A stretch of 64,000 nt of DNA from Micromonospora echinofusca (GTDB lineage: Bacteria; Actinomycetota; Actinomycetes; Mycobacteriales; Micromonosporaceae). Of this stretch, positions 8,710 to 17,312 are shown one piece after another (positions within the stretch are counted from its first letter, which is position 1; every line of letters begins with the position of its first letter). The position numbers and the translations under genes were made by a program. Where the stretch lies: positions 5,235,001-5,299,000 of the forward strand of contig NZ_LT607733.1 in NCBI RefSeq assembly GCF_900091445.1. The letters are read 5' to 3'. Below the pieces are notes generated by a model, which saw only the letters and a list, made by a program, of their open reading frames with translations, did not search any database and was not told the origin of the DNA.

Positions 8710-9024
8710 TTACTTTGCAAAGTAGGGTGACCGACTGCCCGCCTTAAGTTTTGAGCCAACCGAGCCAGGGCGCAGCCCTTGAATAGATTTGCCGGCGTTG
8801 GTCAACGACCATAAGCTGCGATCAGTGCCATCGTCCATGCACTGGTCAGCTAACGCAACAGCCATAACGCGTTTCTGTTTCTGAGCATAGGCGGCAGTTC
8901 CAGTCCAGACGCTGCTAATCACCCCCACAAGGCGTGCCGAAGACCCTACCGGACAGAGTCCCGCCAGCGGGACGCGGGTCTTCACCTGATCAGGCAGCAA
9001 TGATTCATCTGTCTGAGCTGTCAA
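8710..9024 (-). CDS. Doubtful 104-residue hypothetical protein
   Basis: An open frame on the minus strand begins MTAQTDESLLPDQVKTRV and ends SRSPYFAK. I recognise no domain. The composition is not extreme, it has one Cys pair, and its 3' end runs into the 14-base palindrome. In a lower-GC region an uninterrupted frame of this length is somewhat less likely to be chance than in the rest of the window. However, no ribosome-binding site stands out and no neighbour supports it. It could equally be a decayed gene or a chance frame. Confidence 0.2.
   Translation of the reverse strand: MTAQTDESLLPDQVKTRVPLAGLCPVGSSARLVGVISSVWTGTAAYAQKQKRVMAVALADQCMDDGTDRSLWSLTNAGKSIQGLRPGSVGSKLKAGSRSPYFAK
8711..8724. 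promoter_or_regulatory. Perfect 14-base palindrome TACTTTGCAAAGTA
   Basis: The sequence equals its own reverse complement over 14 bases and lies in an AT-rich patch (with TATACAT just before it) about 175 bases upstream of the PHP-ATPase start. Its symmetry fits a homodimeric repressor site. No regulator gene is adjacent; the nearest HTH proteins are at 3628 and 13261. Confidence 0.4.
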
Positions 9025-9259
9025 CTGCCTGAGAGGGTCGTACTGTCACTGCAACTAGCGTCTGAAAGCAGCTGTCGCCCCAGTTCAATCACCTGGTGCG
9101 CTCAGCCTTCCACGTCGGCAGGACGTCTGGGCGTCTGGGCGTGTGCATCTGGAGCTTCTTGGAAAGAACGGCCTTGGATCGAGTTGTCCAATACCTGACA
9201 CCACTTTCAAGGAGGCGTAGCAGGGATAGCCGCTTGAGGGTGAAATTGGCTATCTTGCC

Positions 9260-12200
9260 ATGGTGATGGATCTTGAGCGGGGCGTTTACGAGCACCTCAT
9301 CACCGGCGAGCTGGCTGGCCGCCTCCAGCACGTCGACCCCGCCCTCGTCCAGCATCAAAAGCTCGACCCCGCCGACGCGCCCGACGCCCTCGCCCGTCAC
9401 ATCGCCACCCTGGCCCTCCGCGCCCTGCACGCCGTCCCCAGCGGCGACGACAAGCTCCACCGCCAGATCAAACTCGCCAACCGCATCGCCGACGCCATCG
9501 CCTCCGGGAGCCCGCAGGCGTCGACGGCACAGGACCAGGTGACCGACGCCAAGCACCTCCTGCACGCCATCGCCGCCCCACCCACCCCGCCCGCGCAACC
9601 AGCCTTCCCCCAACGCCCCACCACCCCGCTCTCCACCGGCGCGCTGCTGGTCAACGGCCGCCACCAGCCCCGCATCGGCCACGAGGTCACCCACGAAATG
9701 GCCTCGGCGGAGCAGGTCGACCTGCTCTGCGCGTTCATCAAGTGGTACGGCCTGCGCATCGTCGAGCCCGCCATCCGCGAGCTGATCGCCCGGGGCGGCA
9801 AGCTGCGCGTCATCACCACGACCTACCTGGGCGCGACCGATCAGCGGGCCCTCGACCGGCTCGCCGAGCTGGGCGCCGAGATCAAGGTGTCCTACGAGAC
9901 CAGGACCACCCGGCTGCACGCCAAGGCGTGGCTGTTCCGCCGGGGCAACGGCATGAGCACCGCGTACGTCGGATCGTCCAACCTGTCGAAGACCGCGCTG
10001 ATCGACGGCGTGGAGTGGAACGTACGCGTCTCCAACGTCGAGCAGCCGCACGTCATCAACACGTTCACCGCCACGTTCGAGGACTATTGGAACGACCCGG
10101 CGTTCGAGGACTACGACGCCACCCGGGACGCCGAGCGGCTGCGGAACGCCCTCAGCGGGGAGCGGCGCGAGGACTCGCCGACGCAGATCGCCAACCTGGA
10201 CGTGCGTCCGTACCCGTACCAGGCGGAGATCCTCGCCGACCTCGACGCCGAGCGCCAGGTGCACGGCCGGCACCGGAACCTGGTGGTGATGGCGACCGGC
10301 ACCGGCAAGACGGTCGTCGCGGCGCTGGACTTCCGGCGCCTGCAACGCAAGGGCCAGGTCGACTCGTTGCTCTTCGTCGCCCACCAGGAGCAGATCCTCA
10401 CCCAGAGCCTGGCGACGTTCCGGCAGGTGATGCTCGACGGCAGCTTCGGCGAAACGCTGGTCGGGGGCAAGACCCCGACCAGGTGGCGGCACGTCTTCGC
10501 CTCCATCCAGTCGCTACACCGGCGGGAGATCGACCCCGAGGCGTACGACATGGTGATCGTCGACGAGTTCCACCACGCGGAGGCACCGACGTACGCCCGG
10601 CTGTTGGAGCGGCTTCGGCCGCGCGTACTGCTGGGGCTTACGGCGACCCCCGACCGGGCCGACGGTCGGGATGTGCGGCGGTGGTTCGACGGCCGCGTGG
10701 CGGTGGAGCTGCACCTGTGGGAGGCGTTGGAGCGGCAGTTGCTCGCGCCGTTCCAGTATTTCGGGCTGCACGACGACGTGGACCTGTCGCGGCTGCGCTG
10801 GAAGCGCGGCCAGGGGTACGACATCGGCGAGCTTGACGGCCTCTACACCGGCAACGACGCGCGGGCGCGGCTGGTGCTGAAGGCGGTACGCGACACGGTC
10901 GACGTGGACCGGATGCGGGCGCTCGGGTTCTGCGTGAGCATCGCCCACGCCCGCTTCATGGCGGAGTGGTTCACCCGGCACGGGGTTCCGTCGGCGGCGG
11001 TGACCTCCCAGGTCGACCGGCCCGTGCAGCATGATCTGCTGCGGGAGTTCAAGGCCGGCAAGCTGCGGGTGCTCTTCACCGTCGACCTGTTCAACGAGGG
11101 CGTCGACCTGCCGATGGTCGACACGATCCTGATGCTGCGGCCCACCGAGAGCGCCACGATCTTCCTCCAGCAGCTCGGCCGTGGGCTGCGCCTGGACGAC
11201 GACAAGCCCTGCCTGACGGTGCTCGACTTCATCGGTGGGCAGCACGCCAACTTCCGCTTCGACCTGCGCTGGCGCGCCCTGACCGGGGTCAGCCGCCGGG
11301 AGATCAGGGATGCCGTCGAGCAGGGCTTCCCGTCGCTGCCCAGCGGCTGCCACATCCAACTCGACCCGGTCGCCCGCAGGGTCGTGCTCGACAACCTGCG
11401 TACCGTCATGCCGACCTCGAAGAACGGCCTGCTGGCGGAGCTACGCCATCTCGGGGACGTCAGCCTCGCCGGGTTCCTGCGGGAGACCGGCGTGGAGATC
11501 GAGGACGTCTACCGGTCGGCGACCATCGGCGGATGGACCGGGCTGCGGCGGCTCGCCGGGCTGGAGCCGTCCACGCCGGGGCCGGACGACCGGGAGCTGG
11601 GCCGGGCCATCGGGCGGATGCTGCACCTCGACGACCCGGACCGGCTGGCCCTGCTGACCCGGGTGGCGGCGGGCGACCGGCCCGGTGCCGGACGGCTGTG
11701 GGACATGCTCCACTTCGACCTGTGGGGGCCGAACGTGCCGCTGACCTCGCGGGACGAGCGGCTGACGCGGCTCTGGGCCGAGCCGGCACGCTGCGCCGAG
11801 CTGCGGCAGGTGGCCGAGGTGCTGCGCGAGCGGATCCACCGGGTCACGCCGCAGCCGCTGTCGGCGGAGGTGCCGCTGCGGGTGCACGCCCGCTACAGCC
11901 GCAACGAGGCGTGCGCGGCCTTCGGCATGCCGAACCCGGGTTCGCTGCGCGAGGGCGTGAAGTGGCTGCCCGACGCCAAGGCGGATCTCTTCTTCGTCAC
12001 CCTGGTCAAGTCGGAGGCGCACTACTCTCCCACCACCATGTACGCCGACCGGGCCATCACCGACAGCCTGTTCCAGTGGGAGTCGCAGAGCACCACGTCG
12101 TCGGCGTCGGTGACCGGTCAGCGCTACATCCACCACGCCTCGCGCGGCTCGACGGTGCACCTGTTCGTACGGGAGACCCGGGTCGCGGACCGGGACCTGG

Positions 12201-12337
12201 GCGCGCCGGCCTACCTCTACGCCGGCCCGATGACCTATCGGGAGCACACCGGCGACCGGCCCATCCGGATCATCTGGCGACTGGCGCACGCCCTCCCCGC
12301 CGACGTGTACGCCACCGCCCGCACCATCGCCGCATGA
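9260..12337 (+). CDS. PLD-nuclease / SF2 helicase / DUF3427 fusion
   Basis: The 1025-residue protein shows an N-terminal helical region, then a phospholipase-D-type nuclease segment (RLHAKAWLFRR near residue 218 and GSSNLSKTAL) at about 130-290. A superfamily 2 helicase follows, with Walker A ATGTGKT near 345, DEFHHAE near 435, GLTATPDR near 456 and motif VI QQLGRGLR near 637. A C-terminal DUF3427-type region runs to about 1000, including FGMPNPGSLREGVKW and HYSPTTMYADRAI. Such proteins are thought to act on foreign DNA. Its stop overlaps the start of the HNH nuclease gene (ATGA), implying that the two work together. The first ATG has no strong ribosome-binding site; ATG 9266 is an alternative. 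Confidence 0.85.
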   Translation: MVMDLERGVYEHLITGELAGRLQHVDPALVQHQKLDPADAPDALARHIATLALRALHAVPSGDDKLHRQIKLANRIADAIASGSPQASTAQDQVTDAKHLLHAIAAPPTPPAQPAFPQRPTTPLSTGALLVNGRHQPRIGHEVTHEMASAEQVDLLCAFIKWYGLRIVEPAIRELIARGGKLRVITTTYLGATDQRALDRLAELGAEIKVSYETRTTRLHAKAWLFRRGNGMSTAYVGSSNLSKTALIDGVEWNVRVSNVEQPHVINTFTATFEDYWNDPAFEDYDATRDAERLRNALSGERREDSPTQIANLDVRPYPYQAEILADLDAERQVHGRHRNLVVMATGTGKTVVAALDFRRLQRKGQVDSLLFVAHQEQILTQSLATFRQVMLDGSFGETLVGGKTPTRWRHVFASIQSLHRREIDPEAYDMVIVDEFHHAEAPTYARLLERLRPRVLLGLTATPDRADGRDVRRWFDGRVAVELHLWEALERQLLAPFQYFGLHDDVDLSRLRWKRGQGYDIGELDGLYTGNDARARLVLKAVRDTVDVDRMRALGFCVSIAHARFMAEWFTRHGVPSAAVTSQVDRPVQHDLLREFKAGKLRVLFTVDLFNEGVDLPMVDTILMLRPTESATIFLQQLGRGLRLDDDKPCLTVLDFIGGQHANFRFDLRWRALTGVSRREIRDAVEQGFPSLPSGCHIQLDPVARRVVLDNLRTVMPTSKNGLLAELRHLGDVSLAGFLRETGVEIEDVYRSATIGGWTGLRRLAGLEPSTPGPDDRELGRAIGRMLHLDDPDRLALLTRVAAGDRPGAGRLWDMLHFDLWGPNVPLTSRDERLTRLWAEPARCAELRQVAEVLRERIHRVTPQPLSAEVPLRVHARYSRNEACAAFGMPNPGSLREGVKWLPDAKADLFFVTLVKSEAHYSPTTMYADRAITDSLFQWESQSTTSSASVTGQRYIHHASRGSTVHLFVRETRVADRDLGAPAYLYAGPMTYREHTGDRPIRIIWRLAHALPADVYATARTIAA

Positions 12338-13188
12338 GCATCCGCCAGGAGGTGTTGGACCGGCTGACCTCGCTGCGACTGCATCAGCAGCGTGGCCGAC
12401 GCGCACCGCACAAGCCACTGCTGGTGTTGCTGGCACTCGGCCAGCTCGACCGGGGAGGATCCAGCGAGCTGGCGTGGTCGCAGACGCAGGAGCGGCTCAG
12501 CGACCTGATCGCGGAGTTCGGCCCGGCGTCGAAGACGGGGCGGGCGCAGAGCGCCGCGTACCCGTTCACCCGGCTCCGCAGCGACGGCGTGTGGACGCTG
12601 AACCGGGACGTGCCGATGGATCTGGTCGGACCGTTGGCGGCCCACGACGTGGTAGGCCGCCTCGATGCCGCCACCGAATCCGCCCTACGCAAGGACCCCG
12701 ATCTGGTACGGCGCGTCGCCCGCGCCCTGGTGGAGCAGCACTTTCCGCCCACCATCGCGCCCGACGTGCTCACCGCCGCCGGGCTCGATCCCGACGACAT
12801 CCTCCAGGCGCCGGGCGTCATGCCAGTTCCCGCGCGGCGGCGTGATGCCTCCTGGCGGGTGGCGGTACTCCAGGCATGGGACAGGCAGTGCGCGTTCTGC
12901 GGGTACGACGGCCAACTCGGCCACGCCTCGGTTGGGGTGGAGGCGGCGCACGTGCGCTGGTGGGCCTTCGACGGCCCGGACAGCCCCGACAACGGCCTGG
13001 CTCTCTGCGTGCTGCACCACAAGCTGTTCGACTTTGGCGCGCTGGGCCTCGACGGTGACCTGCGAATTGAGGTGTCGGCCGCCTTCACCGCCCGTACGCC
13101 GGCGGGTCGGTCGACCTATGACCTGCACGGCAGGATGTTGCAGCCTCGCCCCGGGACGCAGGTTCCCGCTATCGTGCACATCTCCTGA
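12334..13188 (+). CDS. HNH restriction endonuclease with phosphorothioate-DNA-binding-like N-terminus (ScoMcrA type)
   Basis: The 284-residue protein has an N-terminal domain (residues 1-150) with the pattern of the sulphur-binding domain of type IV enzymes such as ScoMcrA: HKPLLVLLALGQL, LAWSQTQERLSDLIAEFGP, AAYPFTRLRSDGVW. A C-terminal HNH nuclease follows: CAFCGYD near 186, VEAAHVRWW near 203, DNGLALCVLHHKLFD near 217-232. The family cuts DNA carrying phosphorothioate (Dnd) marks. No dnd genes are seen in this window, which fits a defender rather than a modifier. It overlaps the helicase gene by ATGA, so helicase and nuclease are very likely one system. It ends 73 bases before the convergent XRE gene. 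Confidence 0.85.
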   Translation: MSIRQEVLDRLTSLRLHQQRGRRAPHKPLLVLLALGQLDRGGSSELAWSQTQERLSDLIAEFGPASKTGRAQSAAYPFTRLRSDGVWTLNRDVPMDLVGPLAAHDVVGRLDAATESALRKDPDLVRRVARALVEQHFPPTIAPDVLTAAGLDPDDILQAPGVMPVPARRRDASWRVAVLQAWDRQCAFCGYDGQLGHASVGVEAAHVRWWAFDGPDSPDNGLALCVLHHKLFDFGALGLDGDLRIEVSAAFTARTPAGRSTYDLHGRMLQPRPGTQVPAIVHIS

Positions 13189-13260
13189 CACCGCCGTGAA
13201 GTGTTCAAGGGCGAGTCCCTCGCCGCATAGGGACGGGCGAACCGATTCGGGGAGGGGCGC

Positions 13261-13560
13261 TCAGGTAGCGTCTGCGTCCGGAGCGAATCTGACATCCAAT
13301 TTCATGCTAAGCGCACGTGCGAAACACTCCAGTACCGGCAGGGTTGGCACGGTGCCGCCAGCCTCGAACCGGGCCACGGCGGGCTGGGTCATTCCCGCAG
13401 ACTTCGCTAACTGACTCTGGCTCCACCCCTTGTGTTCCCTCAGGTGCCGCACCTCTTGCCCAAGCTCGAAGGCGATGCGCGTCACCTCGTAAGCCTCGGC
13501 GGCTCCGGGCTCCGCCATTCGGCGATCACGCAGGTCGTTCCAGTCGACGCGATCGCTCAT
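13261..13560 (-). CDS. XRE-family antitoxin-like DNA-binding protein
   Basis: The 99-residue protein has a typical HTH at about residues 37-90 (HLREHKGWSQSQLAKSAGMTQPAVARFEAGG). It is preceded by MSDRVDWNDLRDRRMAEPGAAEAYE, which matches the N-terminal arm of HigA/RelB-like antitoxins. No toxin gene lies immediately upstream (13561-13667 holds none) or downstream on the same strand, so it appears to be an orphan antitoxin or a stand-alone regulator. It sits between the HNH nuclease and the macrodomain gene and could control either one. Confidence 0.8.
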   Translation of the reverse strand: MSDRVDWNDLRDRRMAEPGAAEAYEVTRIAFELGQEVRHLREHKGWSQSQLAKSAGMTQPAVARFEAGGTVPTLPVLECFARALSMKLDVRFAPDADAT

Positions 13561-13667
13561 CGCTTCACCCTCTCATTCGCGCCATCAGGTAATAGCAGCG
13601 ATGCTATGGCCCGCTCCCACCACATGTCTCGCTGACAGCCCGAGGTACTTCTCTGGACGGAAGCGCG

Positions 13668-14150
13668 ATGTCACAGCCGAGTGGTAGCAACGGCTTCGTG
13701 ATCAGCATTCGGCACGGCGACCTGCTCGACGCGGACGTCGAGGCACTCGTCAATCCCGTCAACACCGTCGGCGTGATGGGCAGGGGCCTCGCCCTGGCCT
13801 TCAAGCAGGCCCATCCCGCGAACTTCACCGCATACCGCGCGGCCTGCGCAGCAGGCACCGTCCGTCTCGGACGGATGTTCGTGTACGACTCGGGCACGCC
13901 GGGCCGGCACCGCTACGTCGTCAACTTCCCGACCAAGGGTCACTGGCGCTCGTCGTCCCGCCTTGCCGACATCGAGGCCGGGCTGCCCGATCTGGTACGC
14001 GTCCTGCGCGACAACTGCATCGCCTCGGTGGCGGTGCCGGCGCTCGGCTGCGGCAACGGCGGCCTCGACTGGGCCGAGGTCCGCCCCCTGATCGAAGCAG
14101 CTCTCGCCGACCTGCCGAGCGTGCAGACGTTTCTGCACGAACCCGGATGA
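13668..14150 (+). CDS. Macrodomain protein of DarG antitoxin type
   Basis: The 160-residue protein is essentially one macrodomain: IRHGDLLDADVEALVNPVN near residues 14-33, GVMGRGLALAFKQAHP following, then NFPTKGHWRSSSRLADIEAGL near 87-107 and VPALGCGNGGLDW near 125-137. The NFPTKxHWR and GCGNGGL motifs are those of DarG, the antitoxin that removes ADP-ribose from thymidine in DNA. DarG normally has a longer C-terminus and a darT toxin gene upstream; neither is present here. It may be an orphan guard against DarT-carrying elements, or an ADP-ribose hydrolase with another substrate. Confidence 0.85.
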   Translation: MSQPSGSNGFVISIRHGDLLDADVEALVNPVNTVGVMGRGLALAFKQAHPANFTAYRAACAAGTVRLGRMFVYDSGTPGRHRYVVNFPTKGHWRSSSRLADIEAGLPDLVRVLRDNCIASVAVPALGCGNGGLDWAEVRPLIEAALADLPSVQTFLHEPG

Positions 14151-14323
14151 CCTGTCAGAGAACACCGGTGACGGCCATGCGCTCCAACTGGCGGCTGGTT
14201 GCCGCCTGGATGCGCCGCCCAGCATCTGCGCATCGGGCCACTCGGCTGAGAGGTCCTGGCCCTGCCCGGAAGGCGCTCGCCCGACTACCGCCGTGGCCCT
14301 GCTGGCACCGCCACGATGGAGGC

Positions 14324-14659
14324 TCAGTTTTCAAGCTGTCTGCGGAAGCGCTCCTCCTCGGCCTTCTTACGGCTCTTGACGACCTCCGTCGCGTTGATCT
14401 GCGGATCGGTCCTGTCGAAGACTGCCTTCTTTCCGTCGGGGCTCACGAGCAGCGGCACTGTGGCGCCAACTGCGACCCCGAGGGTGCGGGAGTCCCCCAT
14501 GACCTCGAGCCTGGTTTTTTGCCCGTCCGGCCCCACGAACTGGACAATGAAGGCCCACTTCGCATGCGAGTTCTGGACGCTGTGGAGCCGCGAGTCGAGC
14601 ACGCGCCCCATGGCCTTGACCCATTTGCGGTGAAAGAAGCGAAAGAACATGGGGCTCAT
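14324..14659 (-). CDS. Conserved hypothetical 111-residue protein
   Basis: The protein begins MSPMFFRFFHRKWVKAMGR and contains VQFVGPDGQKTRLEVMGDSR and LLVSPDGKKAVFDRTDPQINA, followed by a charged C-terminal helix (VVKSRKKAEEERFRR). The middle part looks like a small beta-barrel similar to DUF3592/NfeD-like domains, but this is a weak impression. There is no signal peptide or membrane segment. It is separated from the macrodomain gene by about 170 bases and transcribed toward it, and it marks the right edge of the accessory region. Confidence 0.6.
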   Translation of the reverse strand: MSPMFFRFFHRKWVKAMGRVLDSRLHSVQNSHAKWAFIVQFVGPDGQKTRLEVMGDSRTLGVAVGATVPLLVSPDGKKAVFDRTDPQINATEVVKSRKKAEEERFRRQLEN

Positions 14660-14788
14660 TTCTGCGACAGATCGTTGACCGGAGACTTGCTGCTGGCGCT
14701 AATGTGCCAGCCATTGTCAAAGGCCCGGTCGGTGCGCGCAACGAGCGCGGCAGCAAGCCCACTTCATCGTGACGCTGCTGGTCACGGG

Positions 14789-15964
14789 TCACCGGGCAGC
14801 GGGTGCGAGCGCCTGCTGCAGGTATCTGTCGACGTCCGTGGCGTGGTAGATCCGTTCGCTCGCCTCGATGCCGTCGAGGAACATCGCGTACACCGCCGCC
14901 AGCCGCAGCGCCGCGACCGGCCGCAGCAGCTCCACGGCCCGCTCCGGCTCGCACCCCGGCACCTCGGCCCGCCACCGCGCGCACCACTCGGCGAGCACCG
15001 GGGCGGCGACGTCGTCCGCGAGCCCCTCGGCCAGCCGCAGCGCGTCGAACGCCGGGTGTCCCACGAACGCGTCGCCCCAGTCGATGACCACGTGCCGCCC
15101 GGCGTCGGCGCGTACGTTGCCGGGGTGCAGGTCGCCGTGCACGAGGGTGTCCGGCAGCCCGCACCCGCGTACCTCGTCGAGCCGCGCATCCAGCCCCGCC
15201 AGCAGCGCCCGCACCGACGAGGCGTCGTGGCCGGCCAGCCGATCGCGGATCCAGCCGGGCAGGGCGTCGGCGCGCAGGTCGGGTACGCCCGCCGCGACCA
15301 GGTCCGCCACGTCCGGGACGGACCGCACCTGCACCGGATGGAAGGCGGCGGCCATCGCCAGCCGCTCCTCGATCGGCGCCCCGTAACGGTCCTCGCCGGG
15401 CACGTGCGCGATCAGCATCCGGCCGTCGCCGTCGTCCGCGAGCAGCGTCGACGTCCTCCCCGGCGCGGCCCGGCCGAGCCAGCGCAGCACGGCCGCCTCG
15501 TGCCGGAAGAACGCCGGCACCTGCTTCAGCCAGGCCGTCCCGCCCGGCCCGTCGAGCCGCCAGACGGCCGACAGGTTCCAGGTGCGCTGCTGGGTGACGG
15601 CCTCCGCCGGGCAGCCGAGCCGCCGCAGCTCGGCCGTCGCCCACGCGAGGCTGCGCGCCGGGCCGCCGGGCTCGGCGTAGGGGGCGCGCAGCGGGTCCGC
15701 CGACAGGTCGAGCGTCGCCGGTACGAGCGGCGTGGCGGGCGGCCCGTCGACCTGTGCGAGGTACGTGACCGAGCCGCCCATCGGCTGCGGCGCGTCGCCG
15801 GTCAGCAGGCGGAGCACGGCCACCTCCACGCCGTACCGTCGGCGGGCCTCGGCCACGACGGGGCCGACCTCCTGCCACCAGGGCGACGGGACGTCGAAGG
15901 GCGGCAGCACGCCCAGCGGGGCGCCAGCGGCGTCGACCAGGACGAGGGTGACGGAGCGGGACAC
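14789..15964 (-). CDS. Phosphotransferase of the APH / choline-kinase fold
   Basis: The 391-residue protein has the catalytic loop VHGDLHPGNV near residue 275 and the metal-binding IDWGD near 293, both diagnostic of aminoglycoside-phosphotransferase-like kinases. The N-terminal ~110 residues (VTLVLVDAAGAPLGVLPPF ... PWWQEV) look like an extra domain as seen in NUDIX-APH fusions. The substrate is unknown and may be a small-molecule alcohol rather than an antibiotic. The start is GTG. The gene runs in the same direction as the upstream efflux pump gene, 40 bases away, so they may share a transcript. Confidence 0.8.
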   Translation of the reverse strand: MSRSVTLVLVDAAGAPLGVLPPFDVPSPWWQEVGPVVAEARRRYGVEVAVLRLLTGDAPQPMGGSVTYLAQVDGPPATPLVPATLDLSADPLRAPYAEPGGPARSLAWATAELRRLGCPAEAVTQQRTWNLSAVWRLDGPGGTAWLKQVPAFFRHEAAVLRWLGRAAPGRTSTLLADDGDGRMLIAHVPGEDRYGAPIEERLAMAAAFHPVQVRSVPDVADLVAAGVPDLRADALPGWIRDRLAGHDASSVRALLAGLDARLDEVRGCGLPDTLVHGDLHPGNVRADAGRHVVIDWGDAFVGHPAFDALRLAEGLADDVAAPVLAEWCARWRAEVPGCEPERAVELLRPVAALRLAAVYAMFLDGIEASERIYHATDVDRYLQQALAPAAR

Positions 15965-16004
15965 GCCGGCACGCTACCGCCGGCCACCCGGCCCGAGCGA
16001 GGGG

Positions 16005-17234
16005 TTAACGGCGGGCGCGGGCCAGGGTGCCGACGACGGCGAGGGAGGCGGCCGCCGCCCCGGCGAGCACCACGGCCATCGGGACGGCGCTGCCCTCGCC
16101 GCCCAGCCCGACCAGCGGGGCGGCCATCGCGCCCACCAGCGACTGGATGGTGCCGAGCAGCGCGGCGGCCGTCCCGGCGTGGGCGGGGTGCCGGTCCAGG
16201 GCGAGCGCGGTGCCGTTCGGCATCACCATGCCGAGGGAGCCCATGAAGACGAAGAGCGCGACGGCCACCAGCGGCAGGCTGCCGAGCAGCGCGCCGGCGA
16301 GCAGGACGGCGGCGGCCAGCAGCCCCACGCCCAGCGGGCGCAGCAGCAGGGTGCGGGGCGCGAAGCGGTCCAGCAGGCGGGCGTTGAGCTGGCCGGCGGC
16401 GACCAGGGCGAGCGCGTTGACGCCGAAGATGAGGCTGAACGCGCCGGCCGAGACGCCGAAGACGTCCTGGAAGACGAAGGACGACCCGGAGATGTAGGCG
16501 AAGAGCGCGGCGAAGGCGAGGCCCTGCGCCAGCGCGTACCCCAGGAAGATCCGGTCGGCGAAGAGCGAGCGACCGGCGGCGGCCGTGGCGGCGAGGCCGC
16601 CGGTGCTGCGCCGCGCGGCGGGCAGCGTCTCCGGCAGCCGCCACGCGACGGCGGCGGCGAGCAGCGCGCCGATCACCGCGAGGGCGACGAAGACGGTACG
16701 CCAGTCCCCGAAGCGCAGCACCAGGCTGCCGAAGGCCGGCGCGGCCATCGGGGCGACGCCGAAGACCAGGATGAGCCGGGAGAAGTACTTGGCGGCCTCG
16801 CGCCCGGAGTAGAGGTCGCGGACGACGGCGCGGGCGACGACGACGCCCATGCCGCCGGCGAAGCCCTGCGCGAGGCGCGCCGCCGCCAGGGTCTCGGCTG
16901 TCGGCACGGCCGCGCACACCAACGACAGCAGGGTGTACGCGGCGACGCCCACCAGCACGGGCCGGCGCCGCCCGAAGCGGTCGCTGAGCGGACCGGTGAC
17001 GAGCTGGCCGAGGGCCATGCCGATGAGGCAGGTGGTCAGCGAGAGCTGGATCCGCGCCTGGCTGGCGGACAGGTCGCCGGTCATCTCCGGGAACGCCGGC
17101 AGGTAGGTGTCCAGGGAGAGCGGCCCGACGGCGGTGAGCGTGCCGAGCAGCACCAGCAGCACGACGGCGGCCCGCCCGGTGGGCGCGGCGACGCGCTCGC
17201 CCGGTCGTACGGGTGGCGCGGTGGCGTGCGGCAT
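16005..17234 (-). CDS. Bcr/CflA-family multidrug efflux MFS transporter
   Basis: The 409-residue protein has 12 predicted transmembrane segments. It carries the family features LDTYLPAFPEMTGDL in the first loop, the MFS motif GPLSDRFGRRRPVL near residue 80 and LAQGFAGGMGVVVARAVVRDL near 125. This subfamily exports drugs such as bicyclomycin, chloramphenicol or sulfonamides by proton antiport. The ATG start is 78 bases from the divergent MarR gene, and the perfect palindrome between them (17269-17290) is the likely operator. That arrangement fits drug-inducible efflux. Confidence 0.9.
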   Translation of the reverse strand: MPHATAPPVRPGERVAAPTGRAAVVLLVLLGTLTAVGPLSLDTYLPAFPEMTGDLSASQARIQLSLTTCLIGMALGQLVTGPLSDRFGRRRPVLVGVAAYTLLSLVCAAVPTAETLAAARLAQGFAGGMGVVVARAVVRDLYSGREAAKYFSRLILVFGVAPMAAPAFGSLVLRFGDWRTVFVALAVIGALLAAAVAWRLPETLPAARRSTGGLAATAAAGRSLFADRIFLGYALAQGLAFAALFAYISGSSFVFQDVFGVSAGAFSLIFGVNALALVAAGQLNARLLDRFAPRTLLLRPLGVGLLAAAVLLAGALLGSLPLVAVALFVFMGSLGMVMPNGTALALDRHPAHAGTAAALLGTIQSLVGAMAAPLVGLGGEGSAVPMAVVLAGAAAASLAVVGTLARARR

Positions 17235-17268
17235 GGTGGTCCCTCACTGACGGCTCGGCCCGGCTACG

Positions 17269-17290
17269 ATAGCTCTGACTACAGAGCTAT
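17269..17290. promoter_or_regulatory. MarR-type operator, perfect 9-9 inverted repeat
   Basis: ATAGCTCTG, a four-base spacer ACTA, then CAGAGCTAT: the arms are exact reverse complements and lie midway between the efflux gene (start 17234) and the marR gene (start 17313). Length and symmetry fit a MarR dimer covering both promoters. Confidence 0.75.
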
Positions 17291-17312
17291 TGCGCCGACG
17301 AAGGGCCTGACT

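Larger units (their letters stand above)
8536..9259. other. 724-base low-GC gap between two defence genes
   Basis: This stretch lies between the divergent PHP-ATPase and helicase genes. It holds a perfect 14-base palindrome (8711-8724), a possible small minus-strand reading frame (8710-9024), and a short direct repeat of GTCTGGGC near 9126-9141. The G+C is intermediate and rises toward 9260. I see no tRNA, integrase or transposase remnant that would mark an attachment site. Promoters for both flanking genes probably lie here. Confidence 0.5.

Noticed and set aside
12334..13188. Dnd phosphorothioation genes as partner of the HNH enzyme
   Set aside because: No DndA-E or Ssp-type protein is encoded in the window, so the enzyme cannot be part of a local modification system here.
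5400..14700. Prophage or integrative element with att sites
   Set aside because: I found no integrase, transposase, tRNA fragment or direct repeats at the edges. The low-GC insert is clear, but its mode of entry is not.
14147..16246. 699-codon plus-strand frame
   Set aside because: It lies opposite the phosphotransferase and efflux genes, has low-complexity Arg/Pro/His sequence and no motif. It is an antisense shadow.
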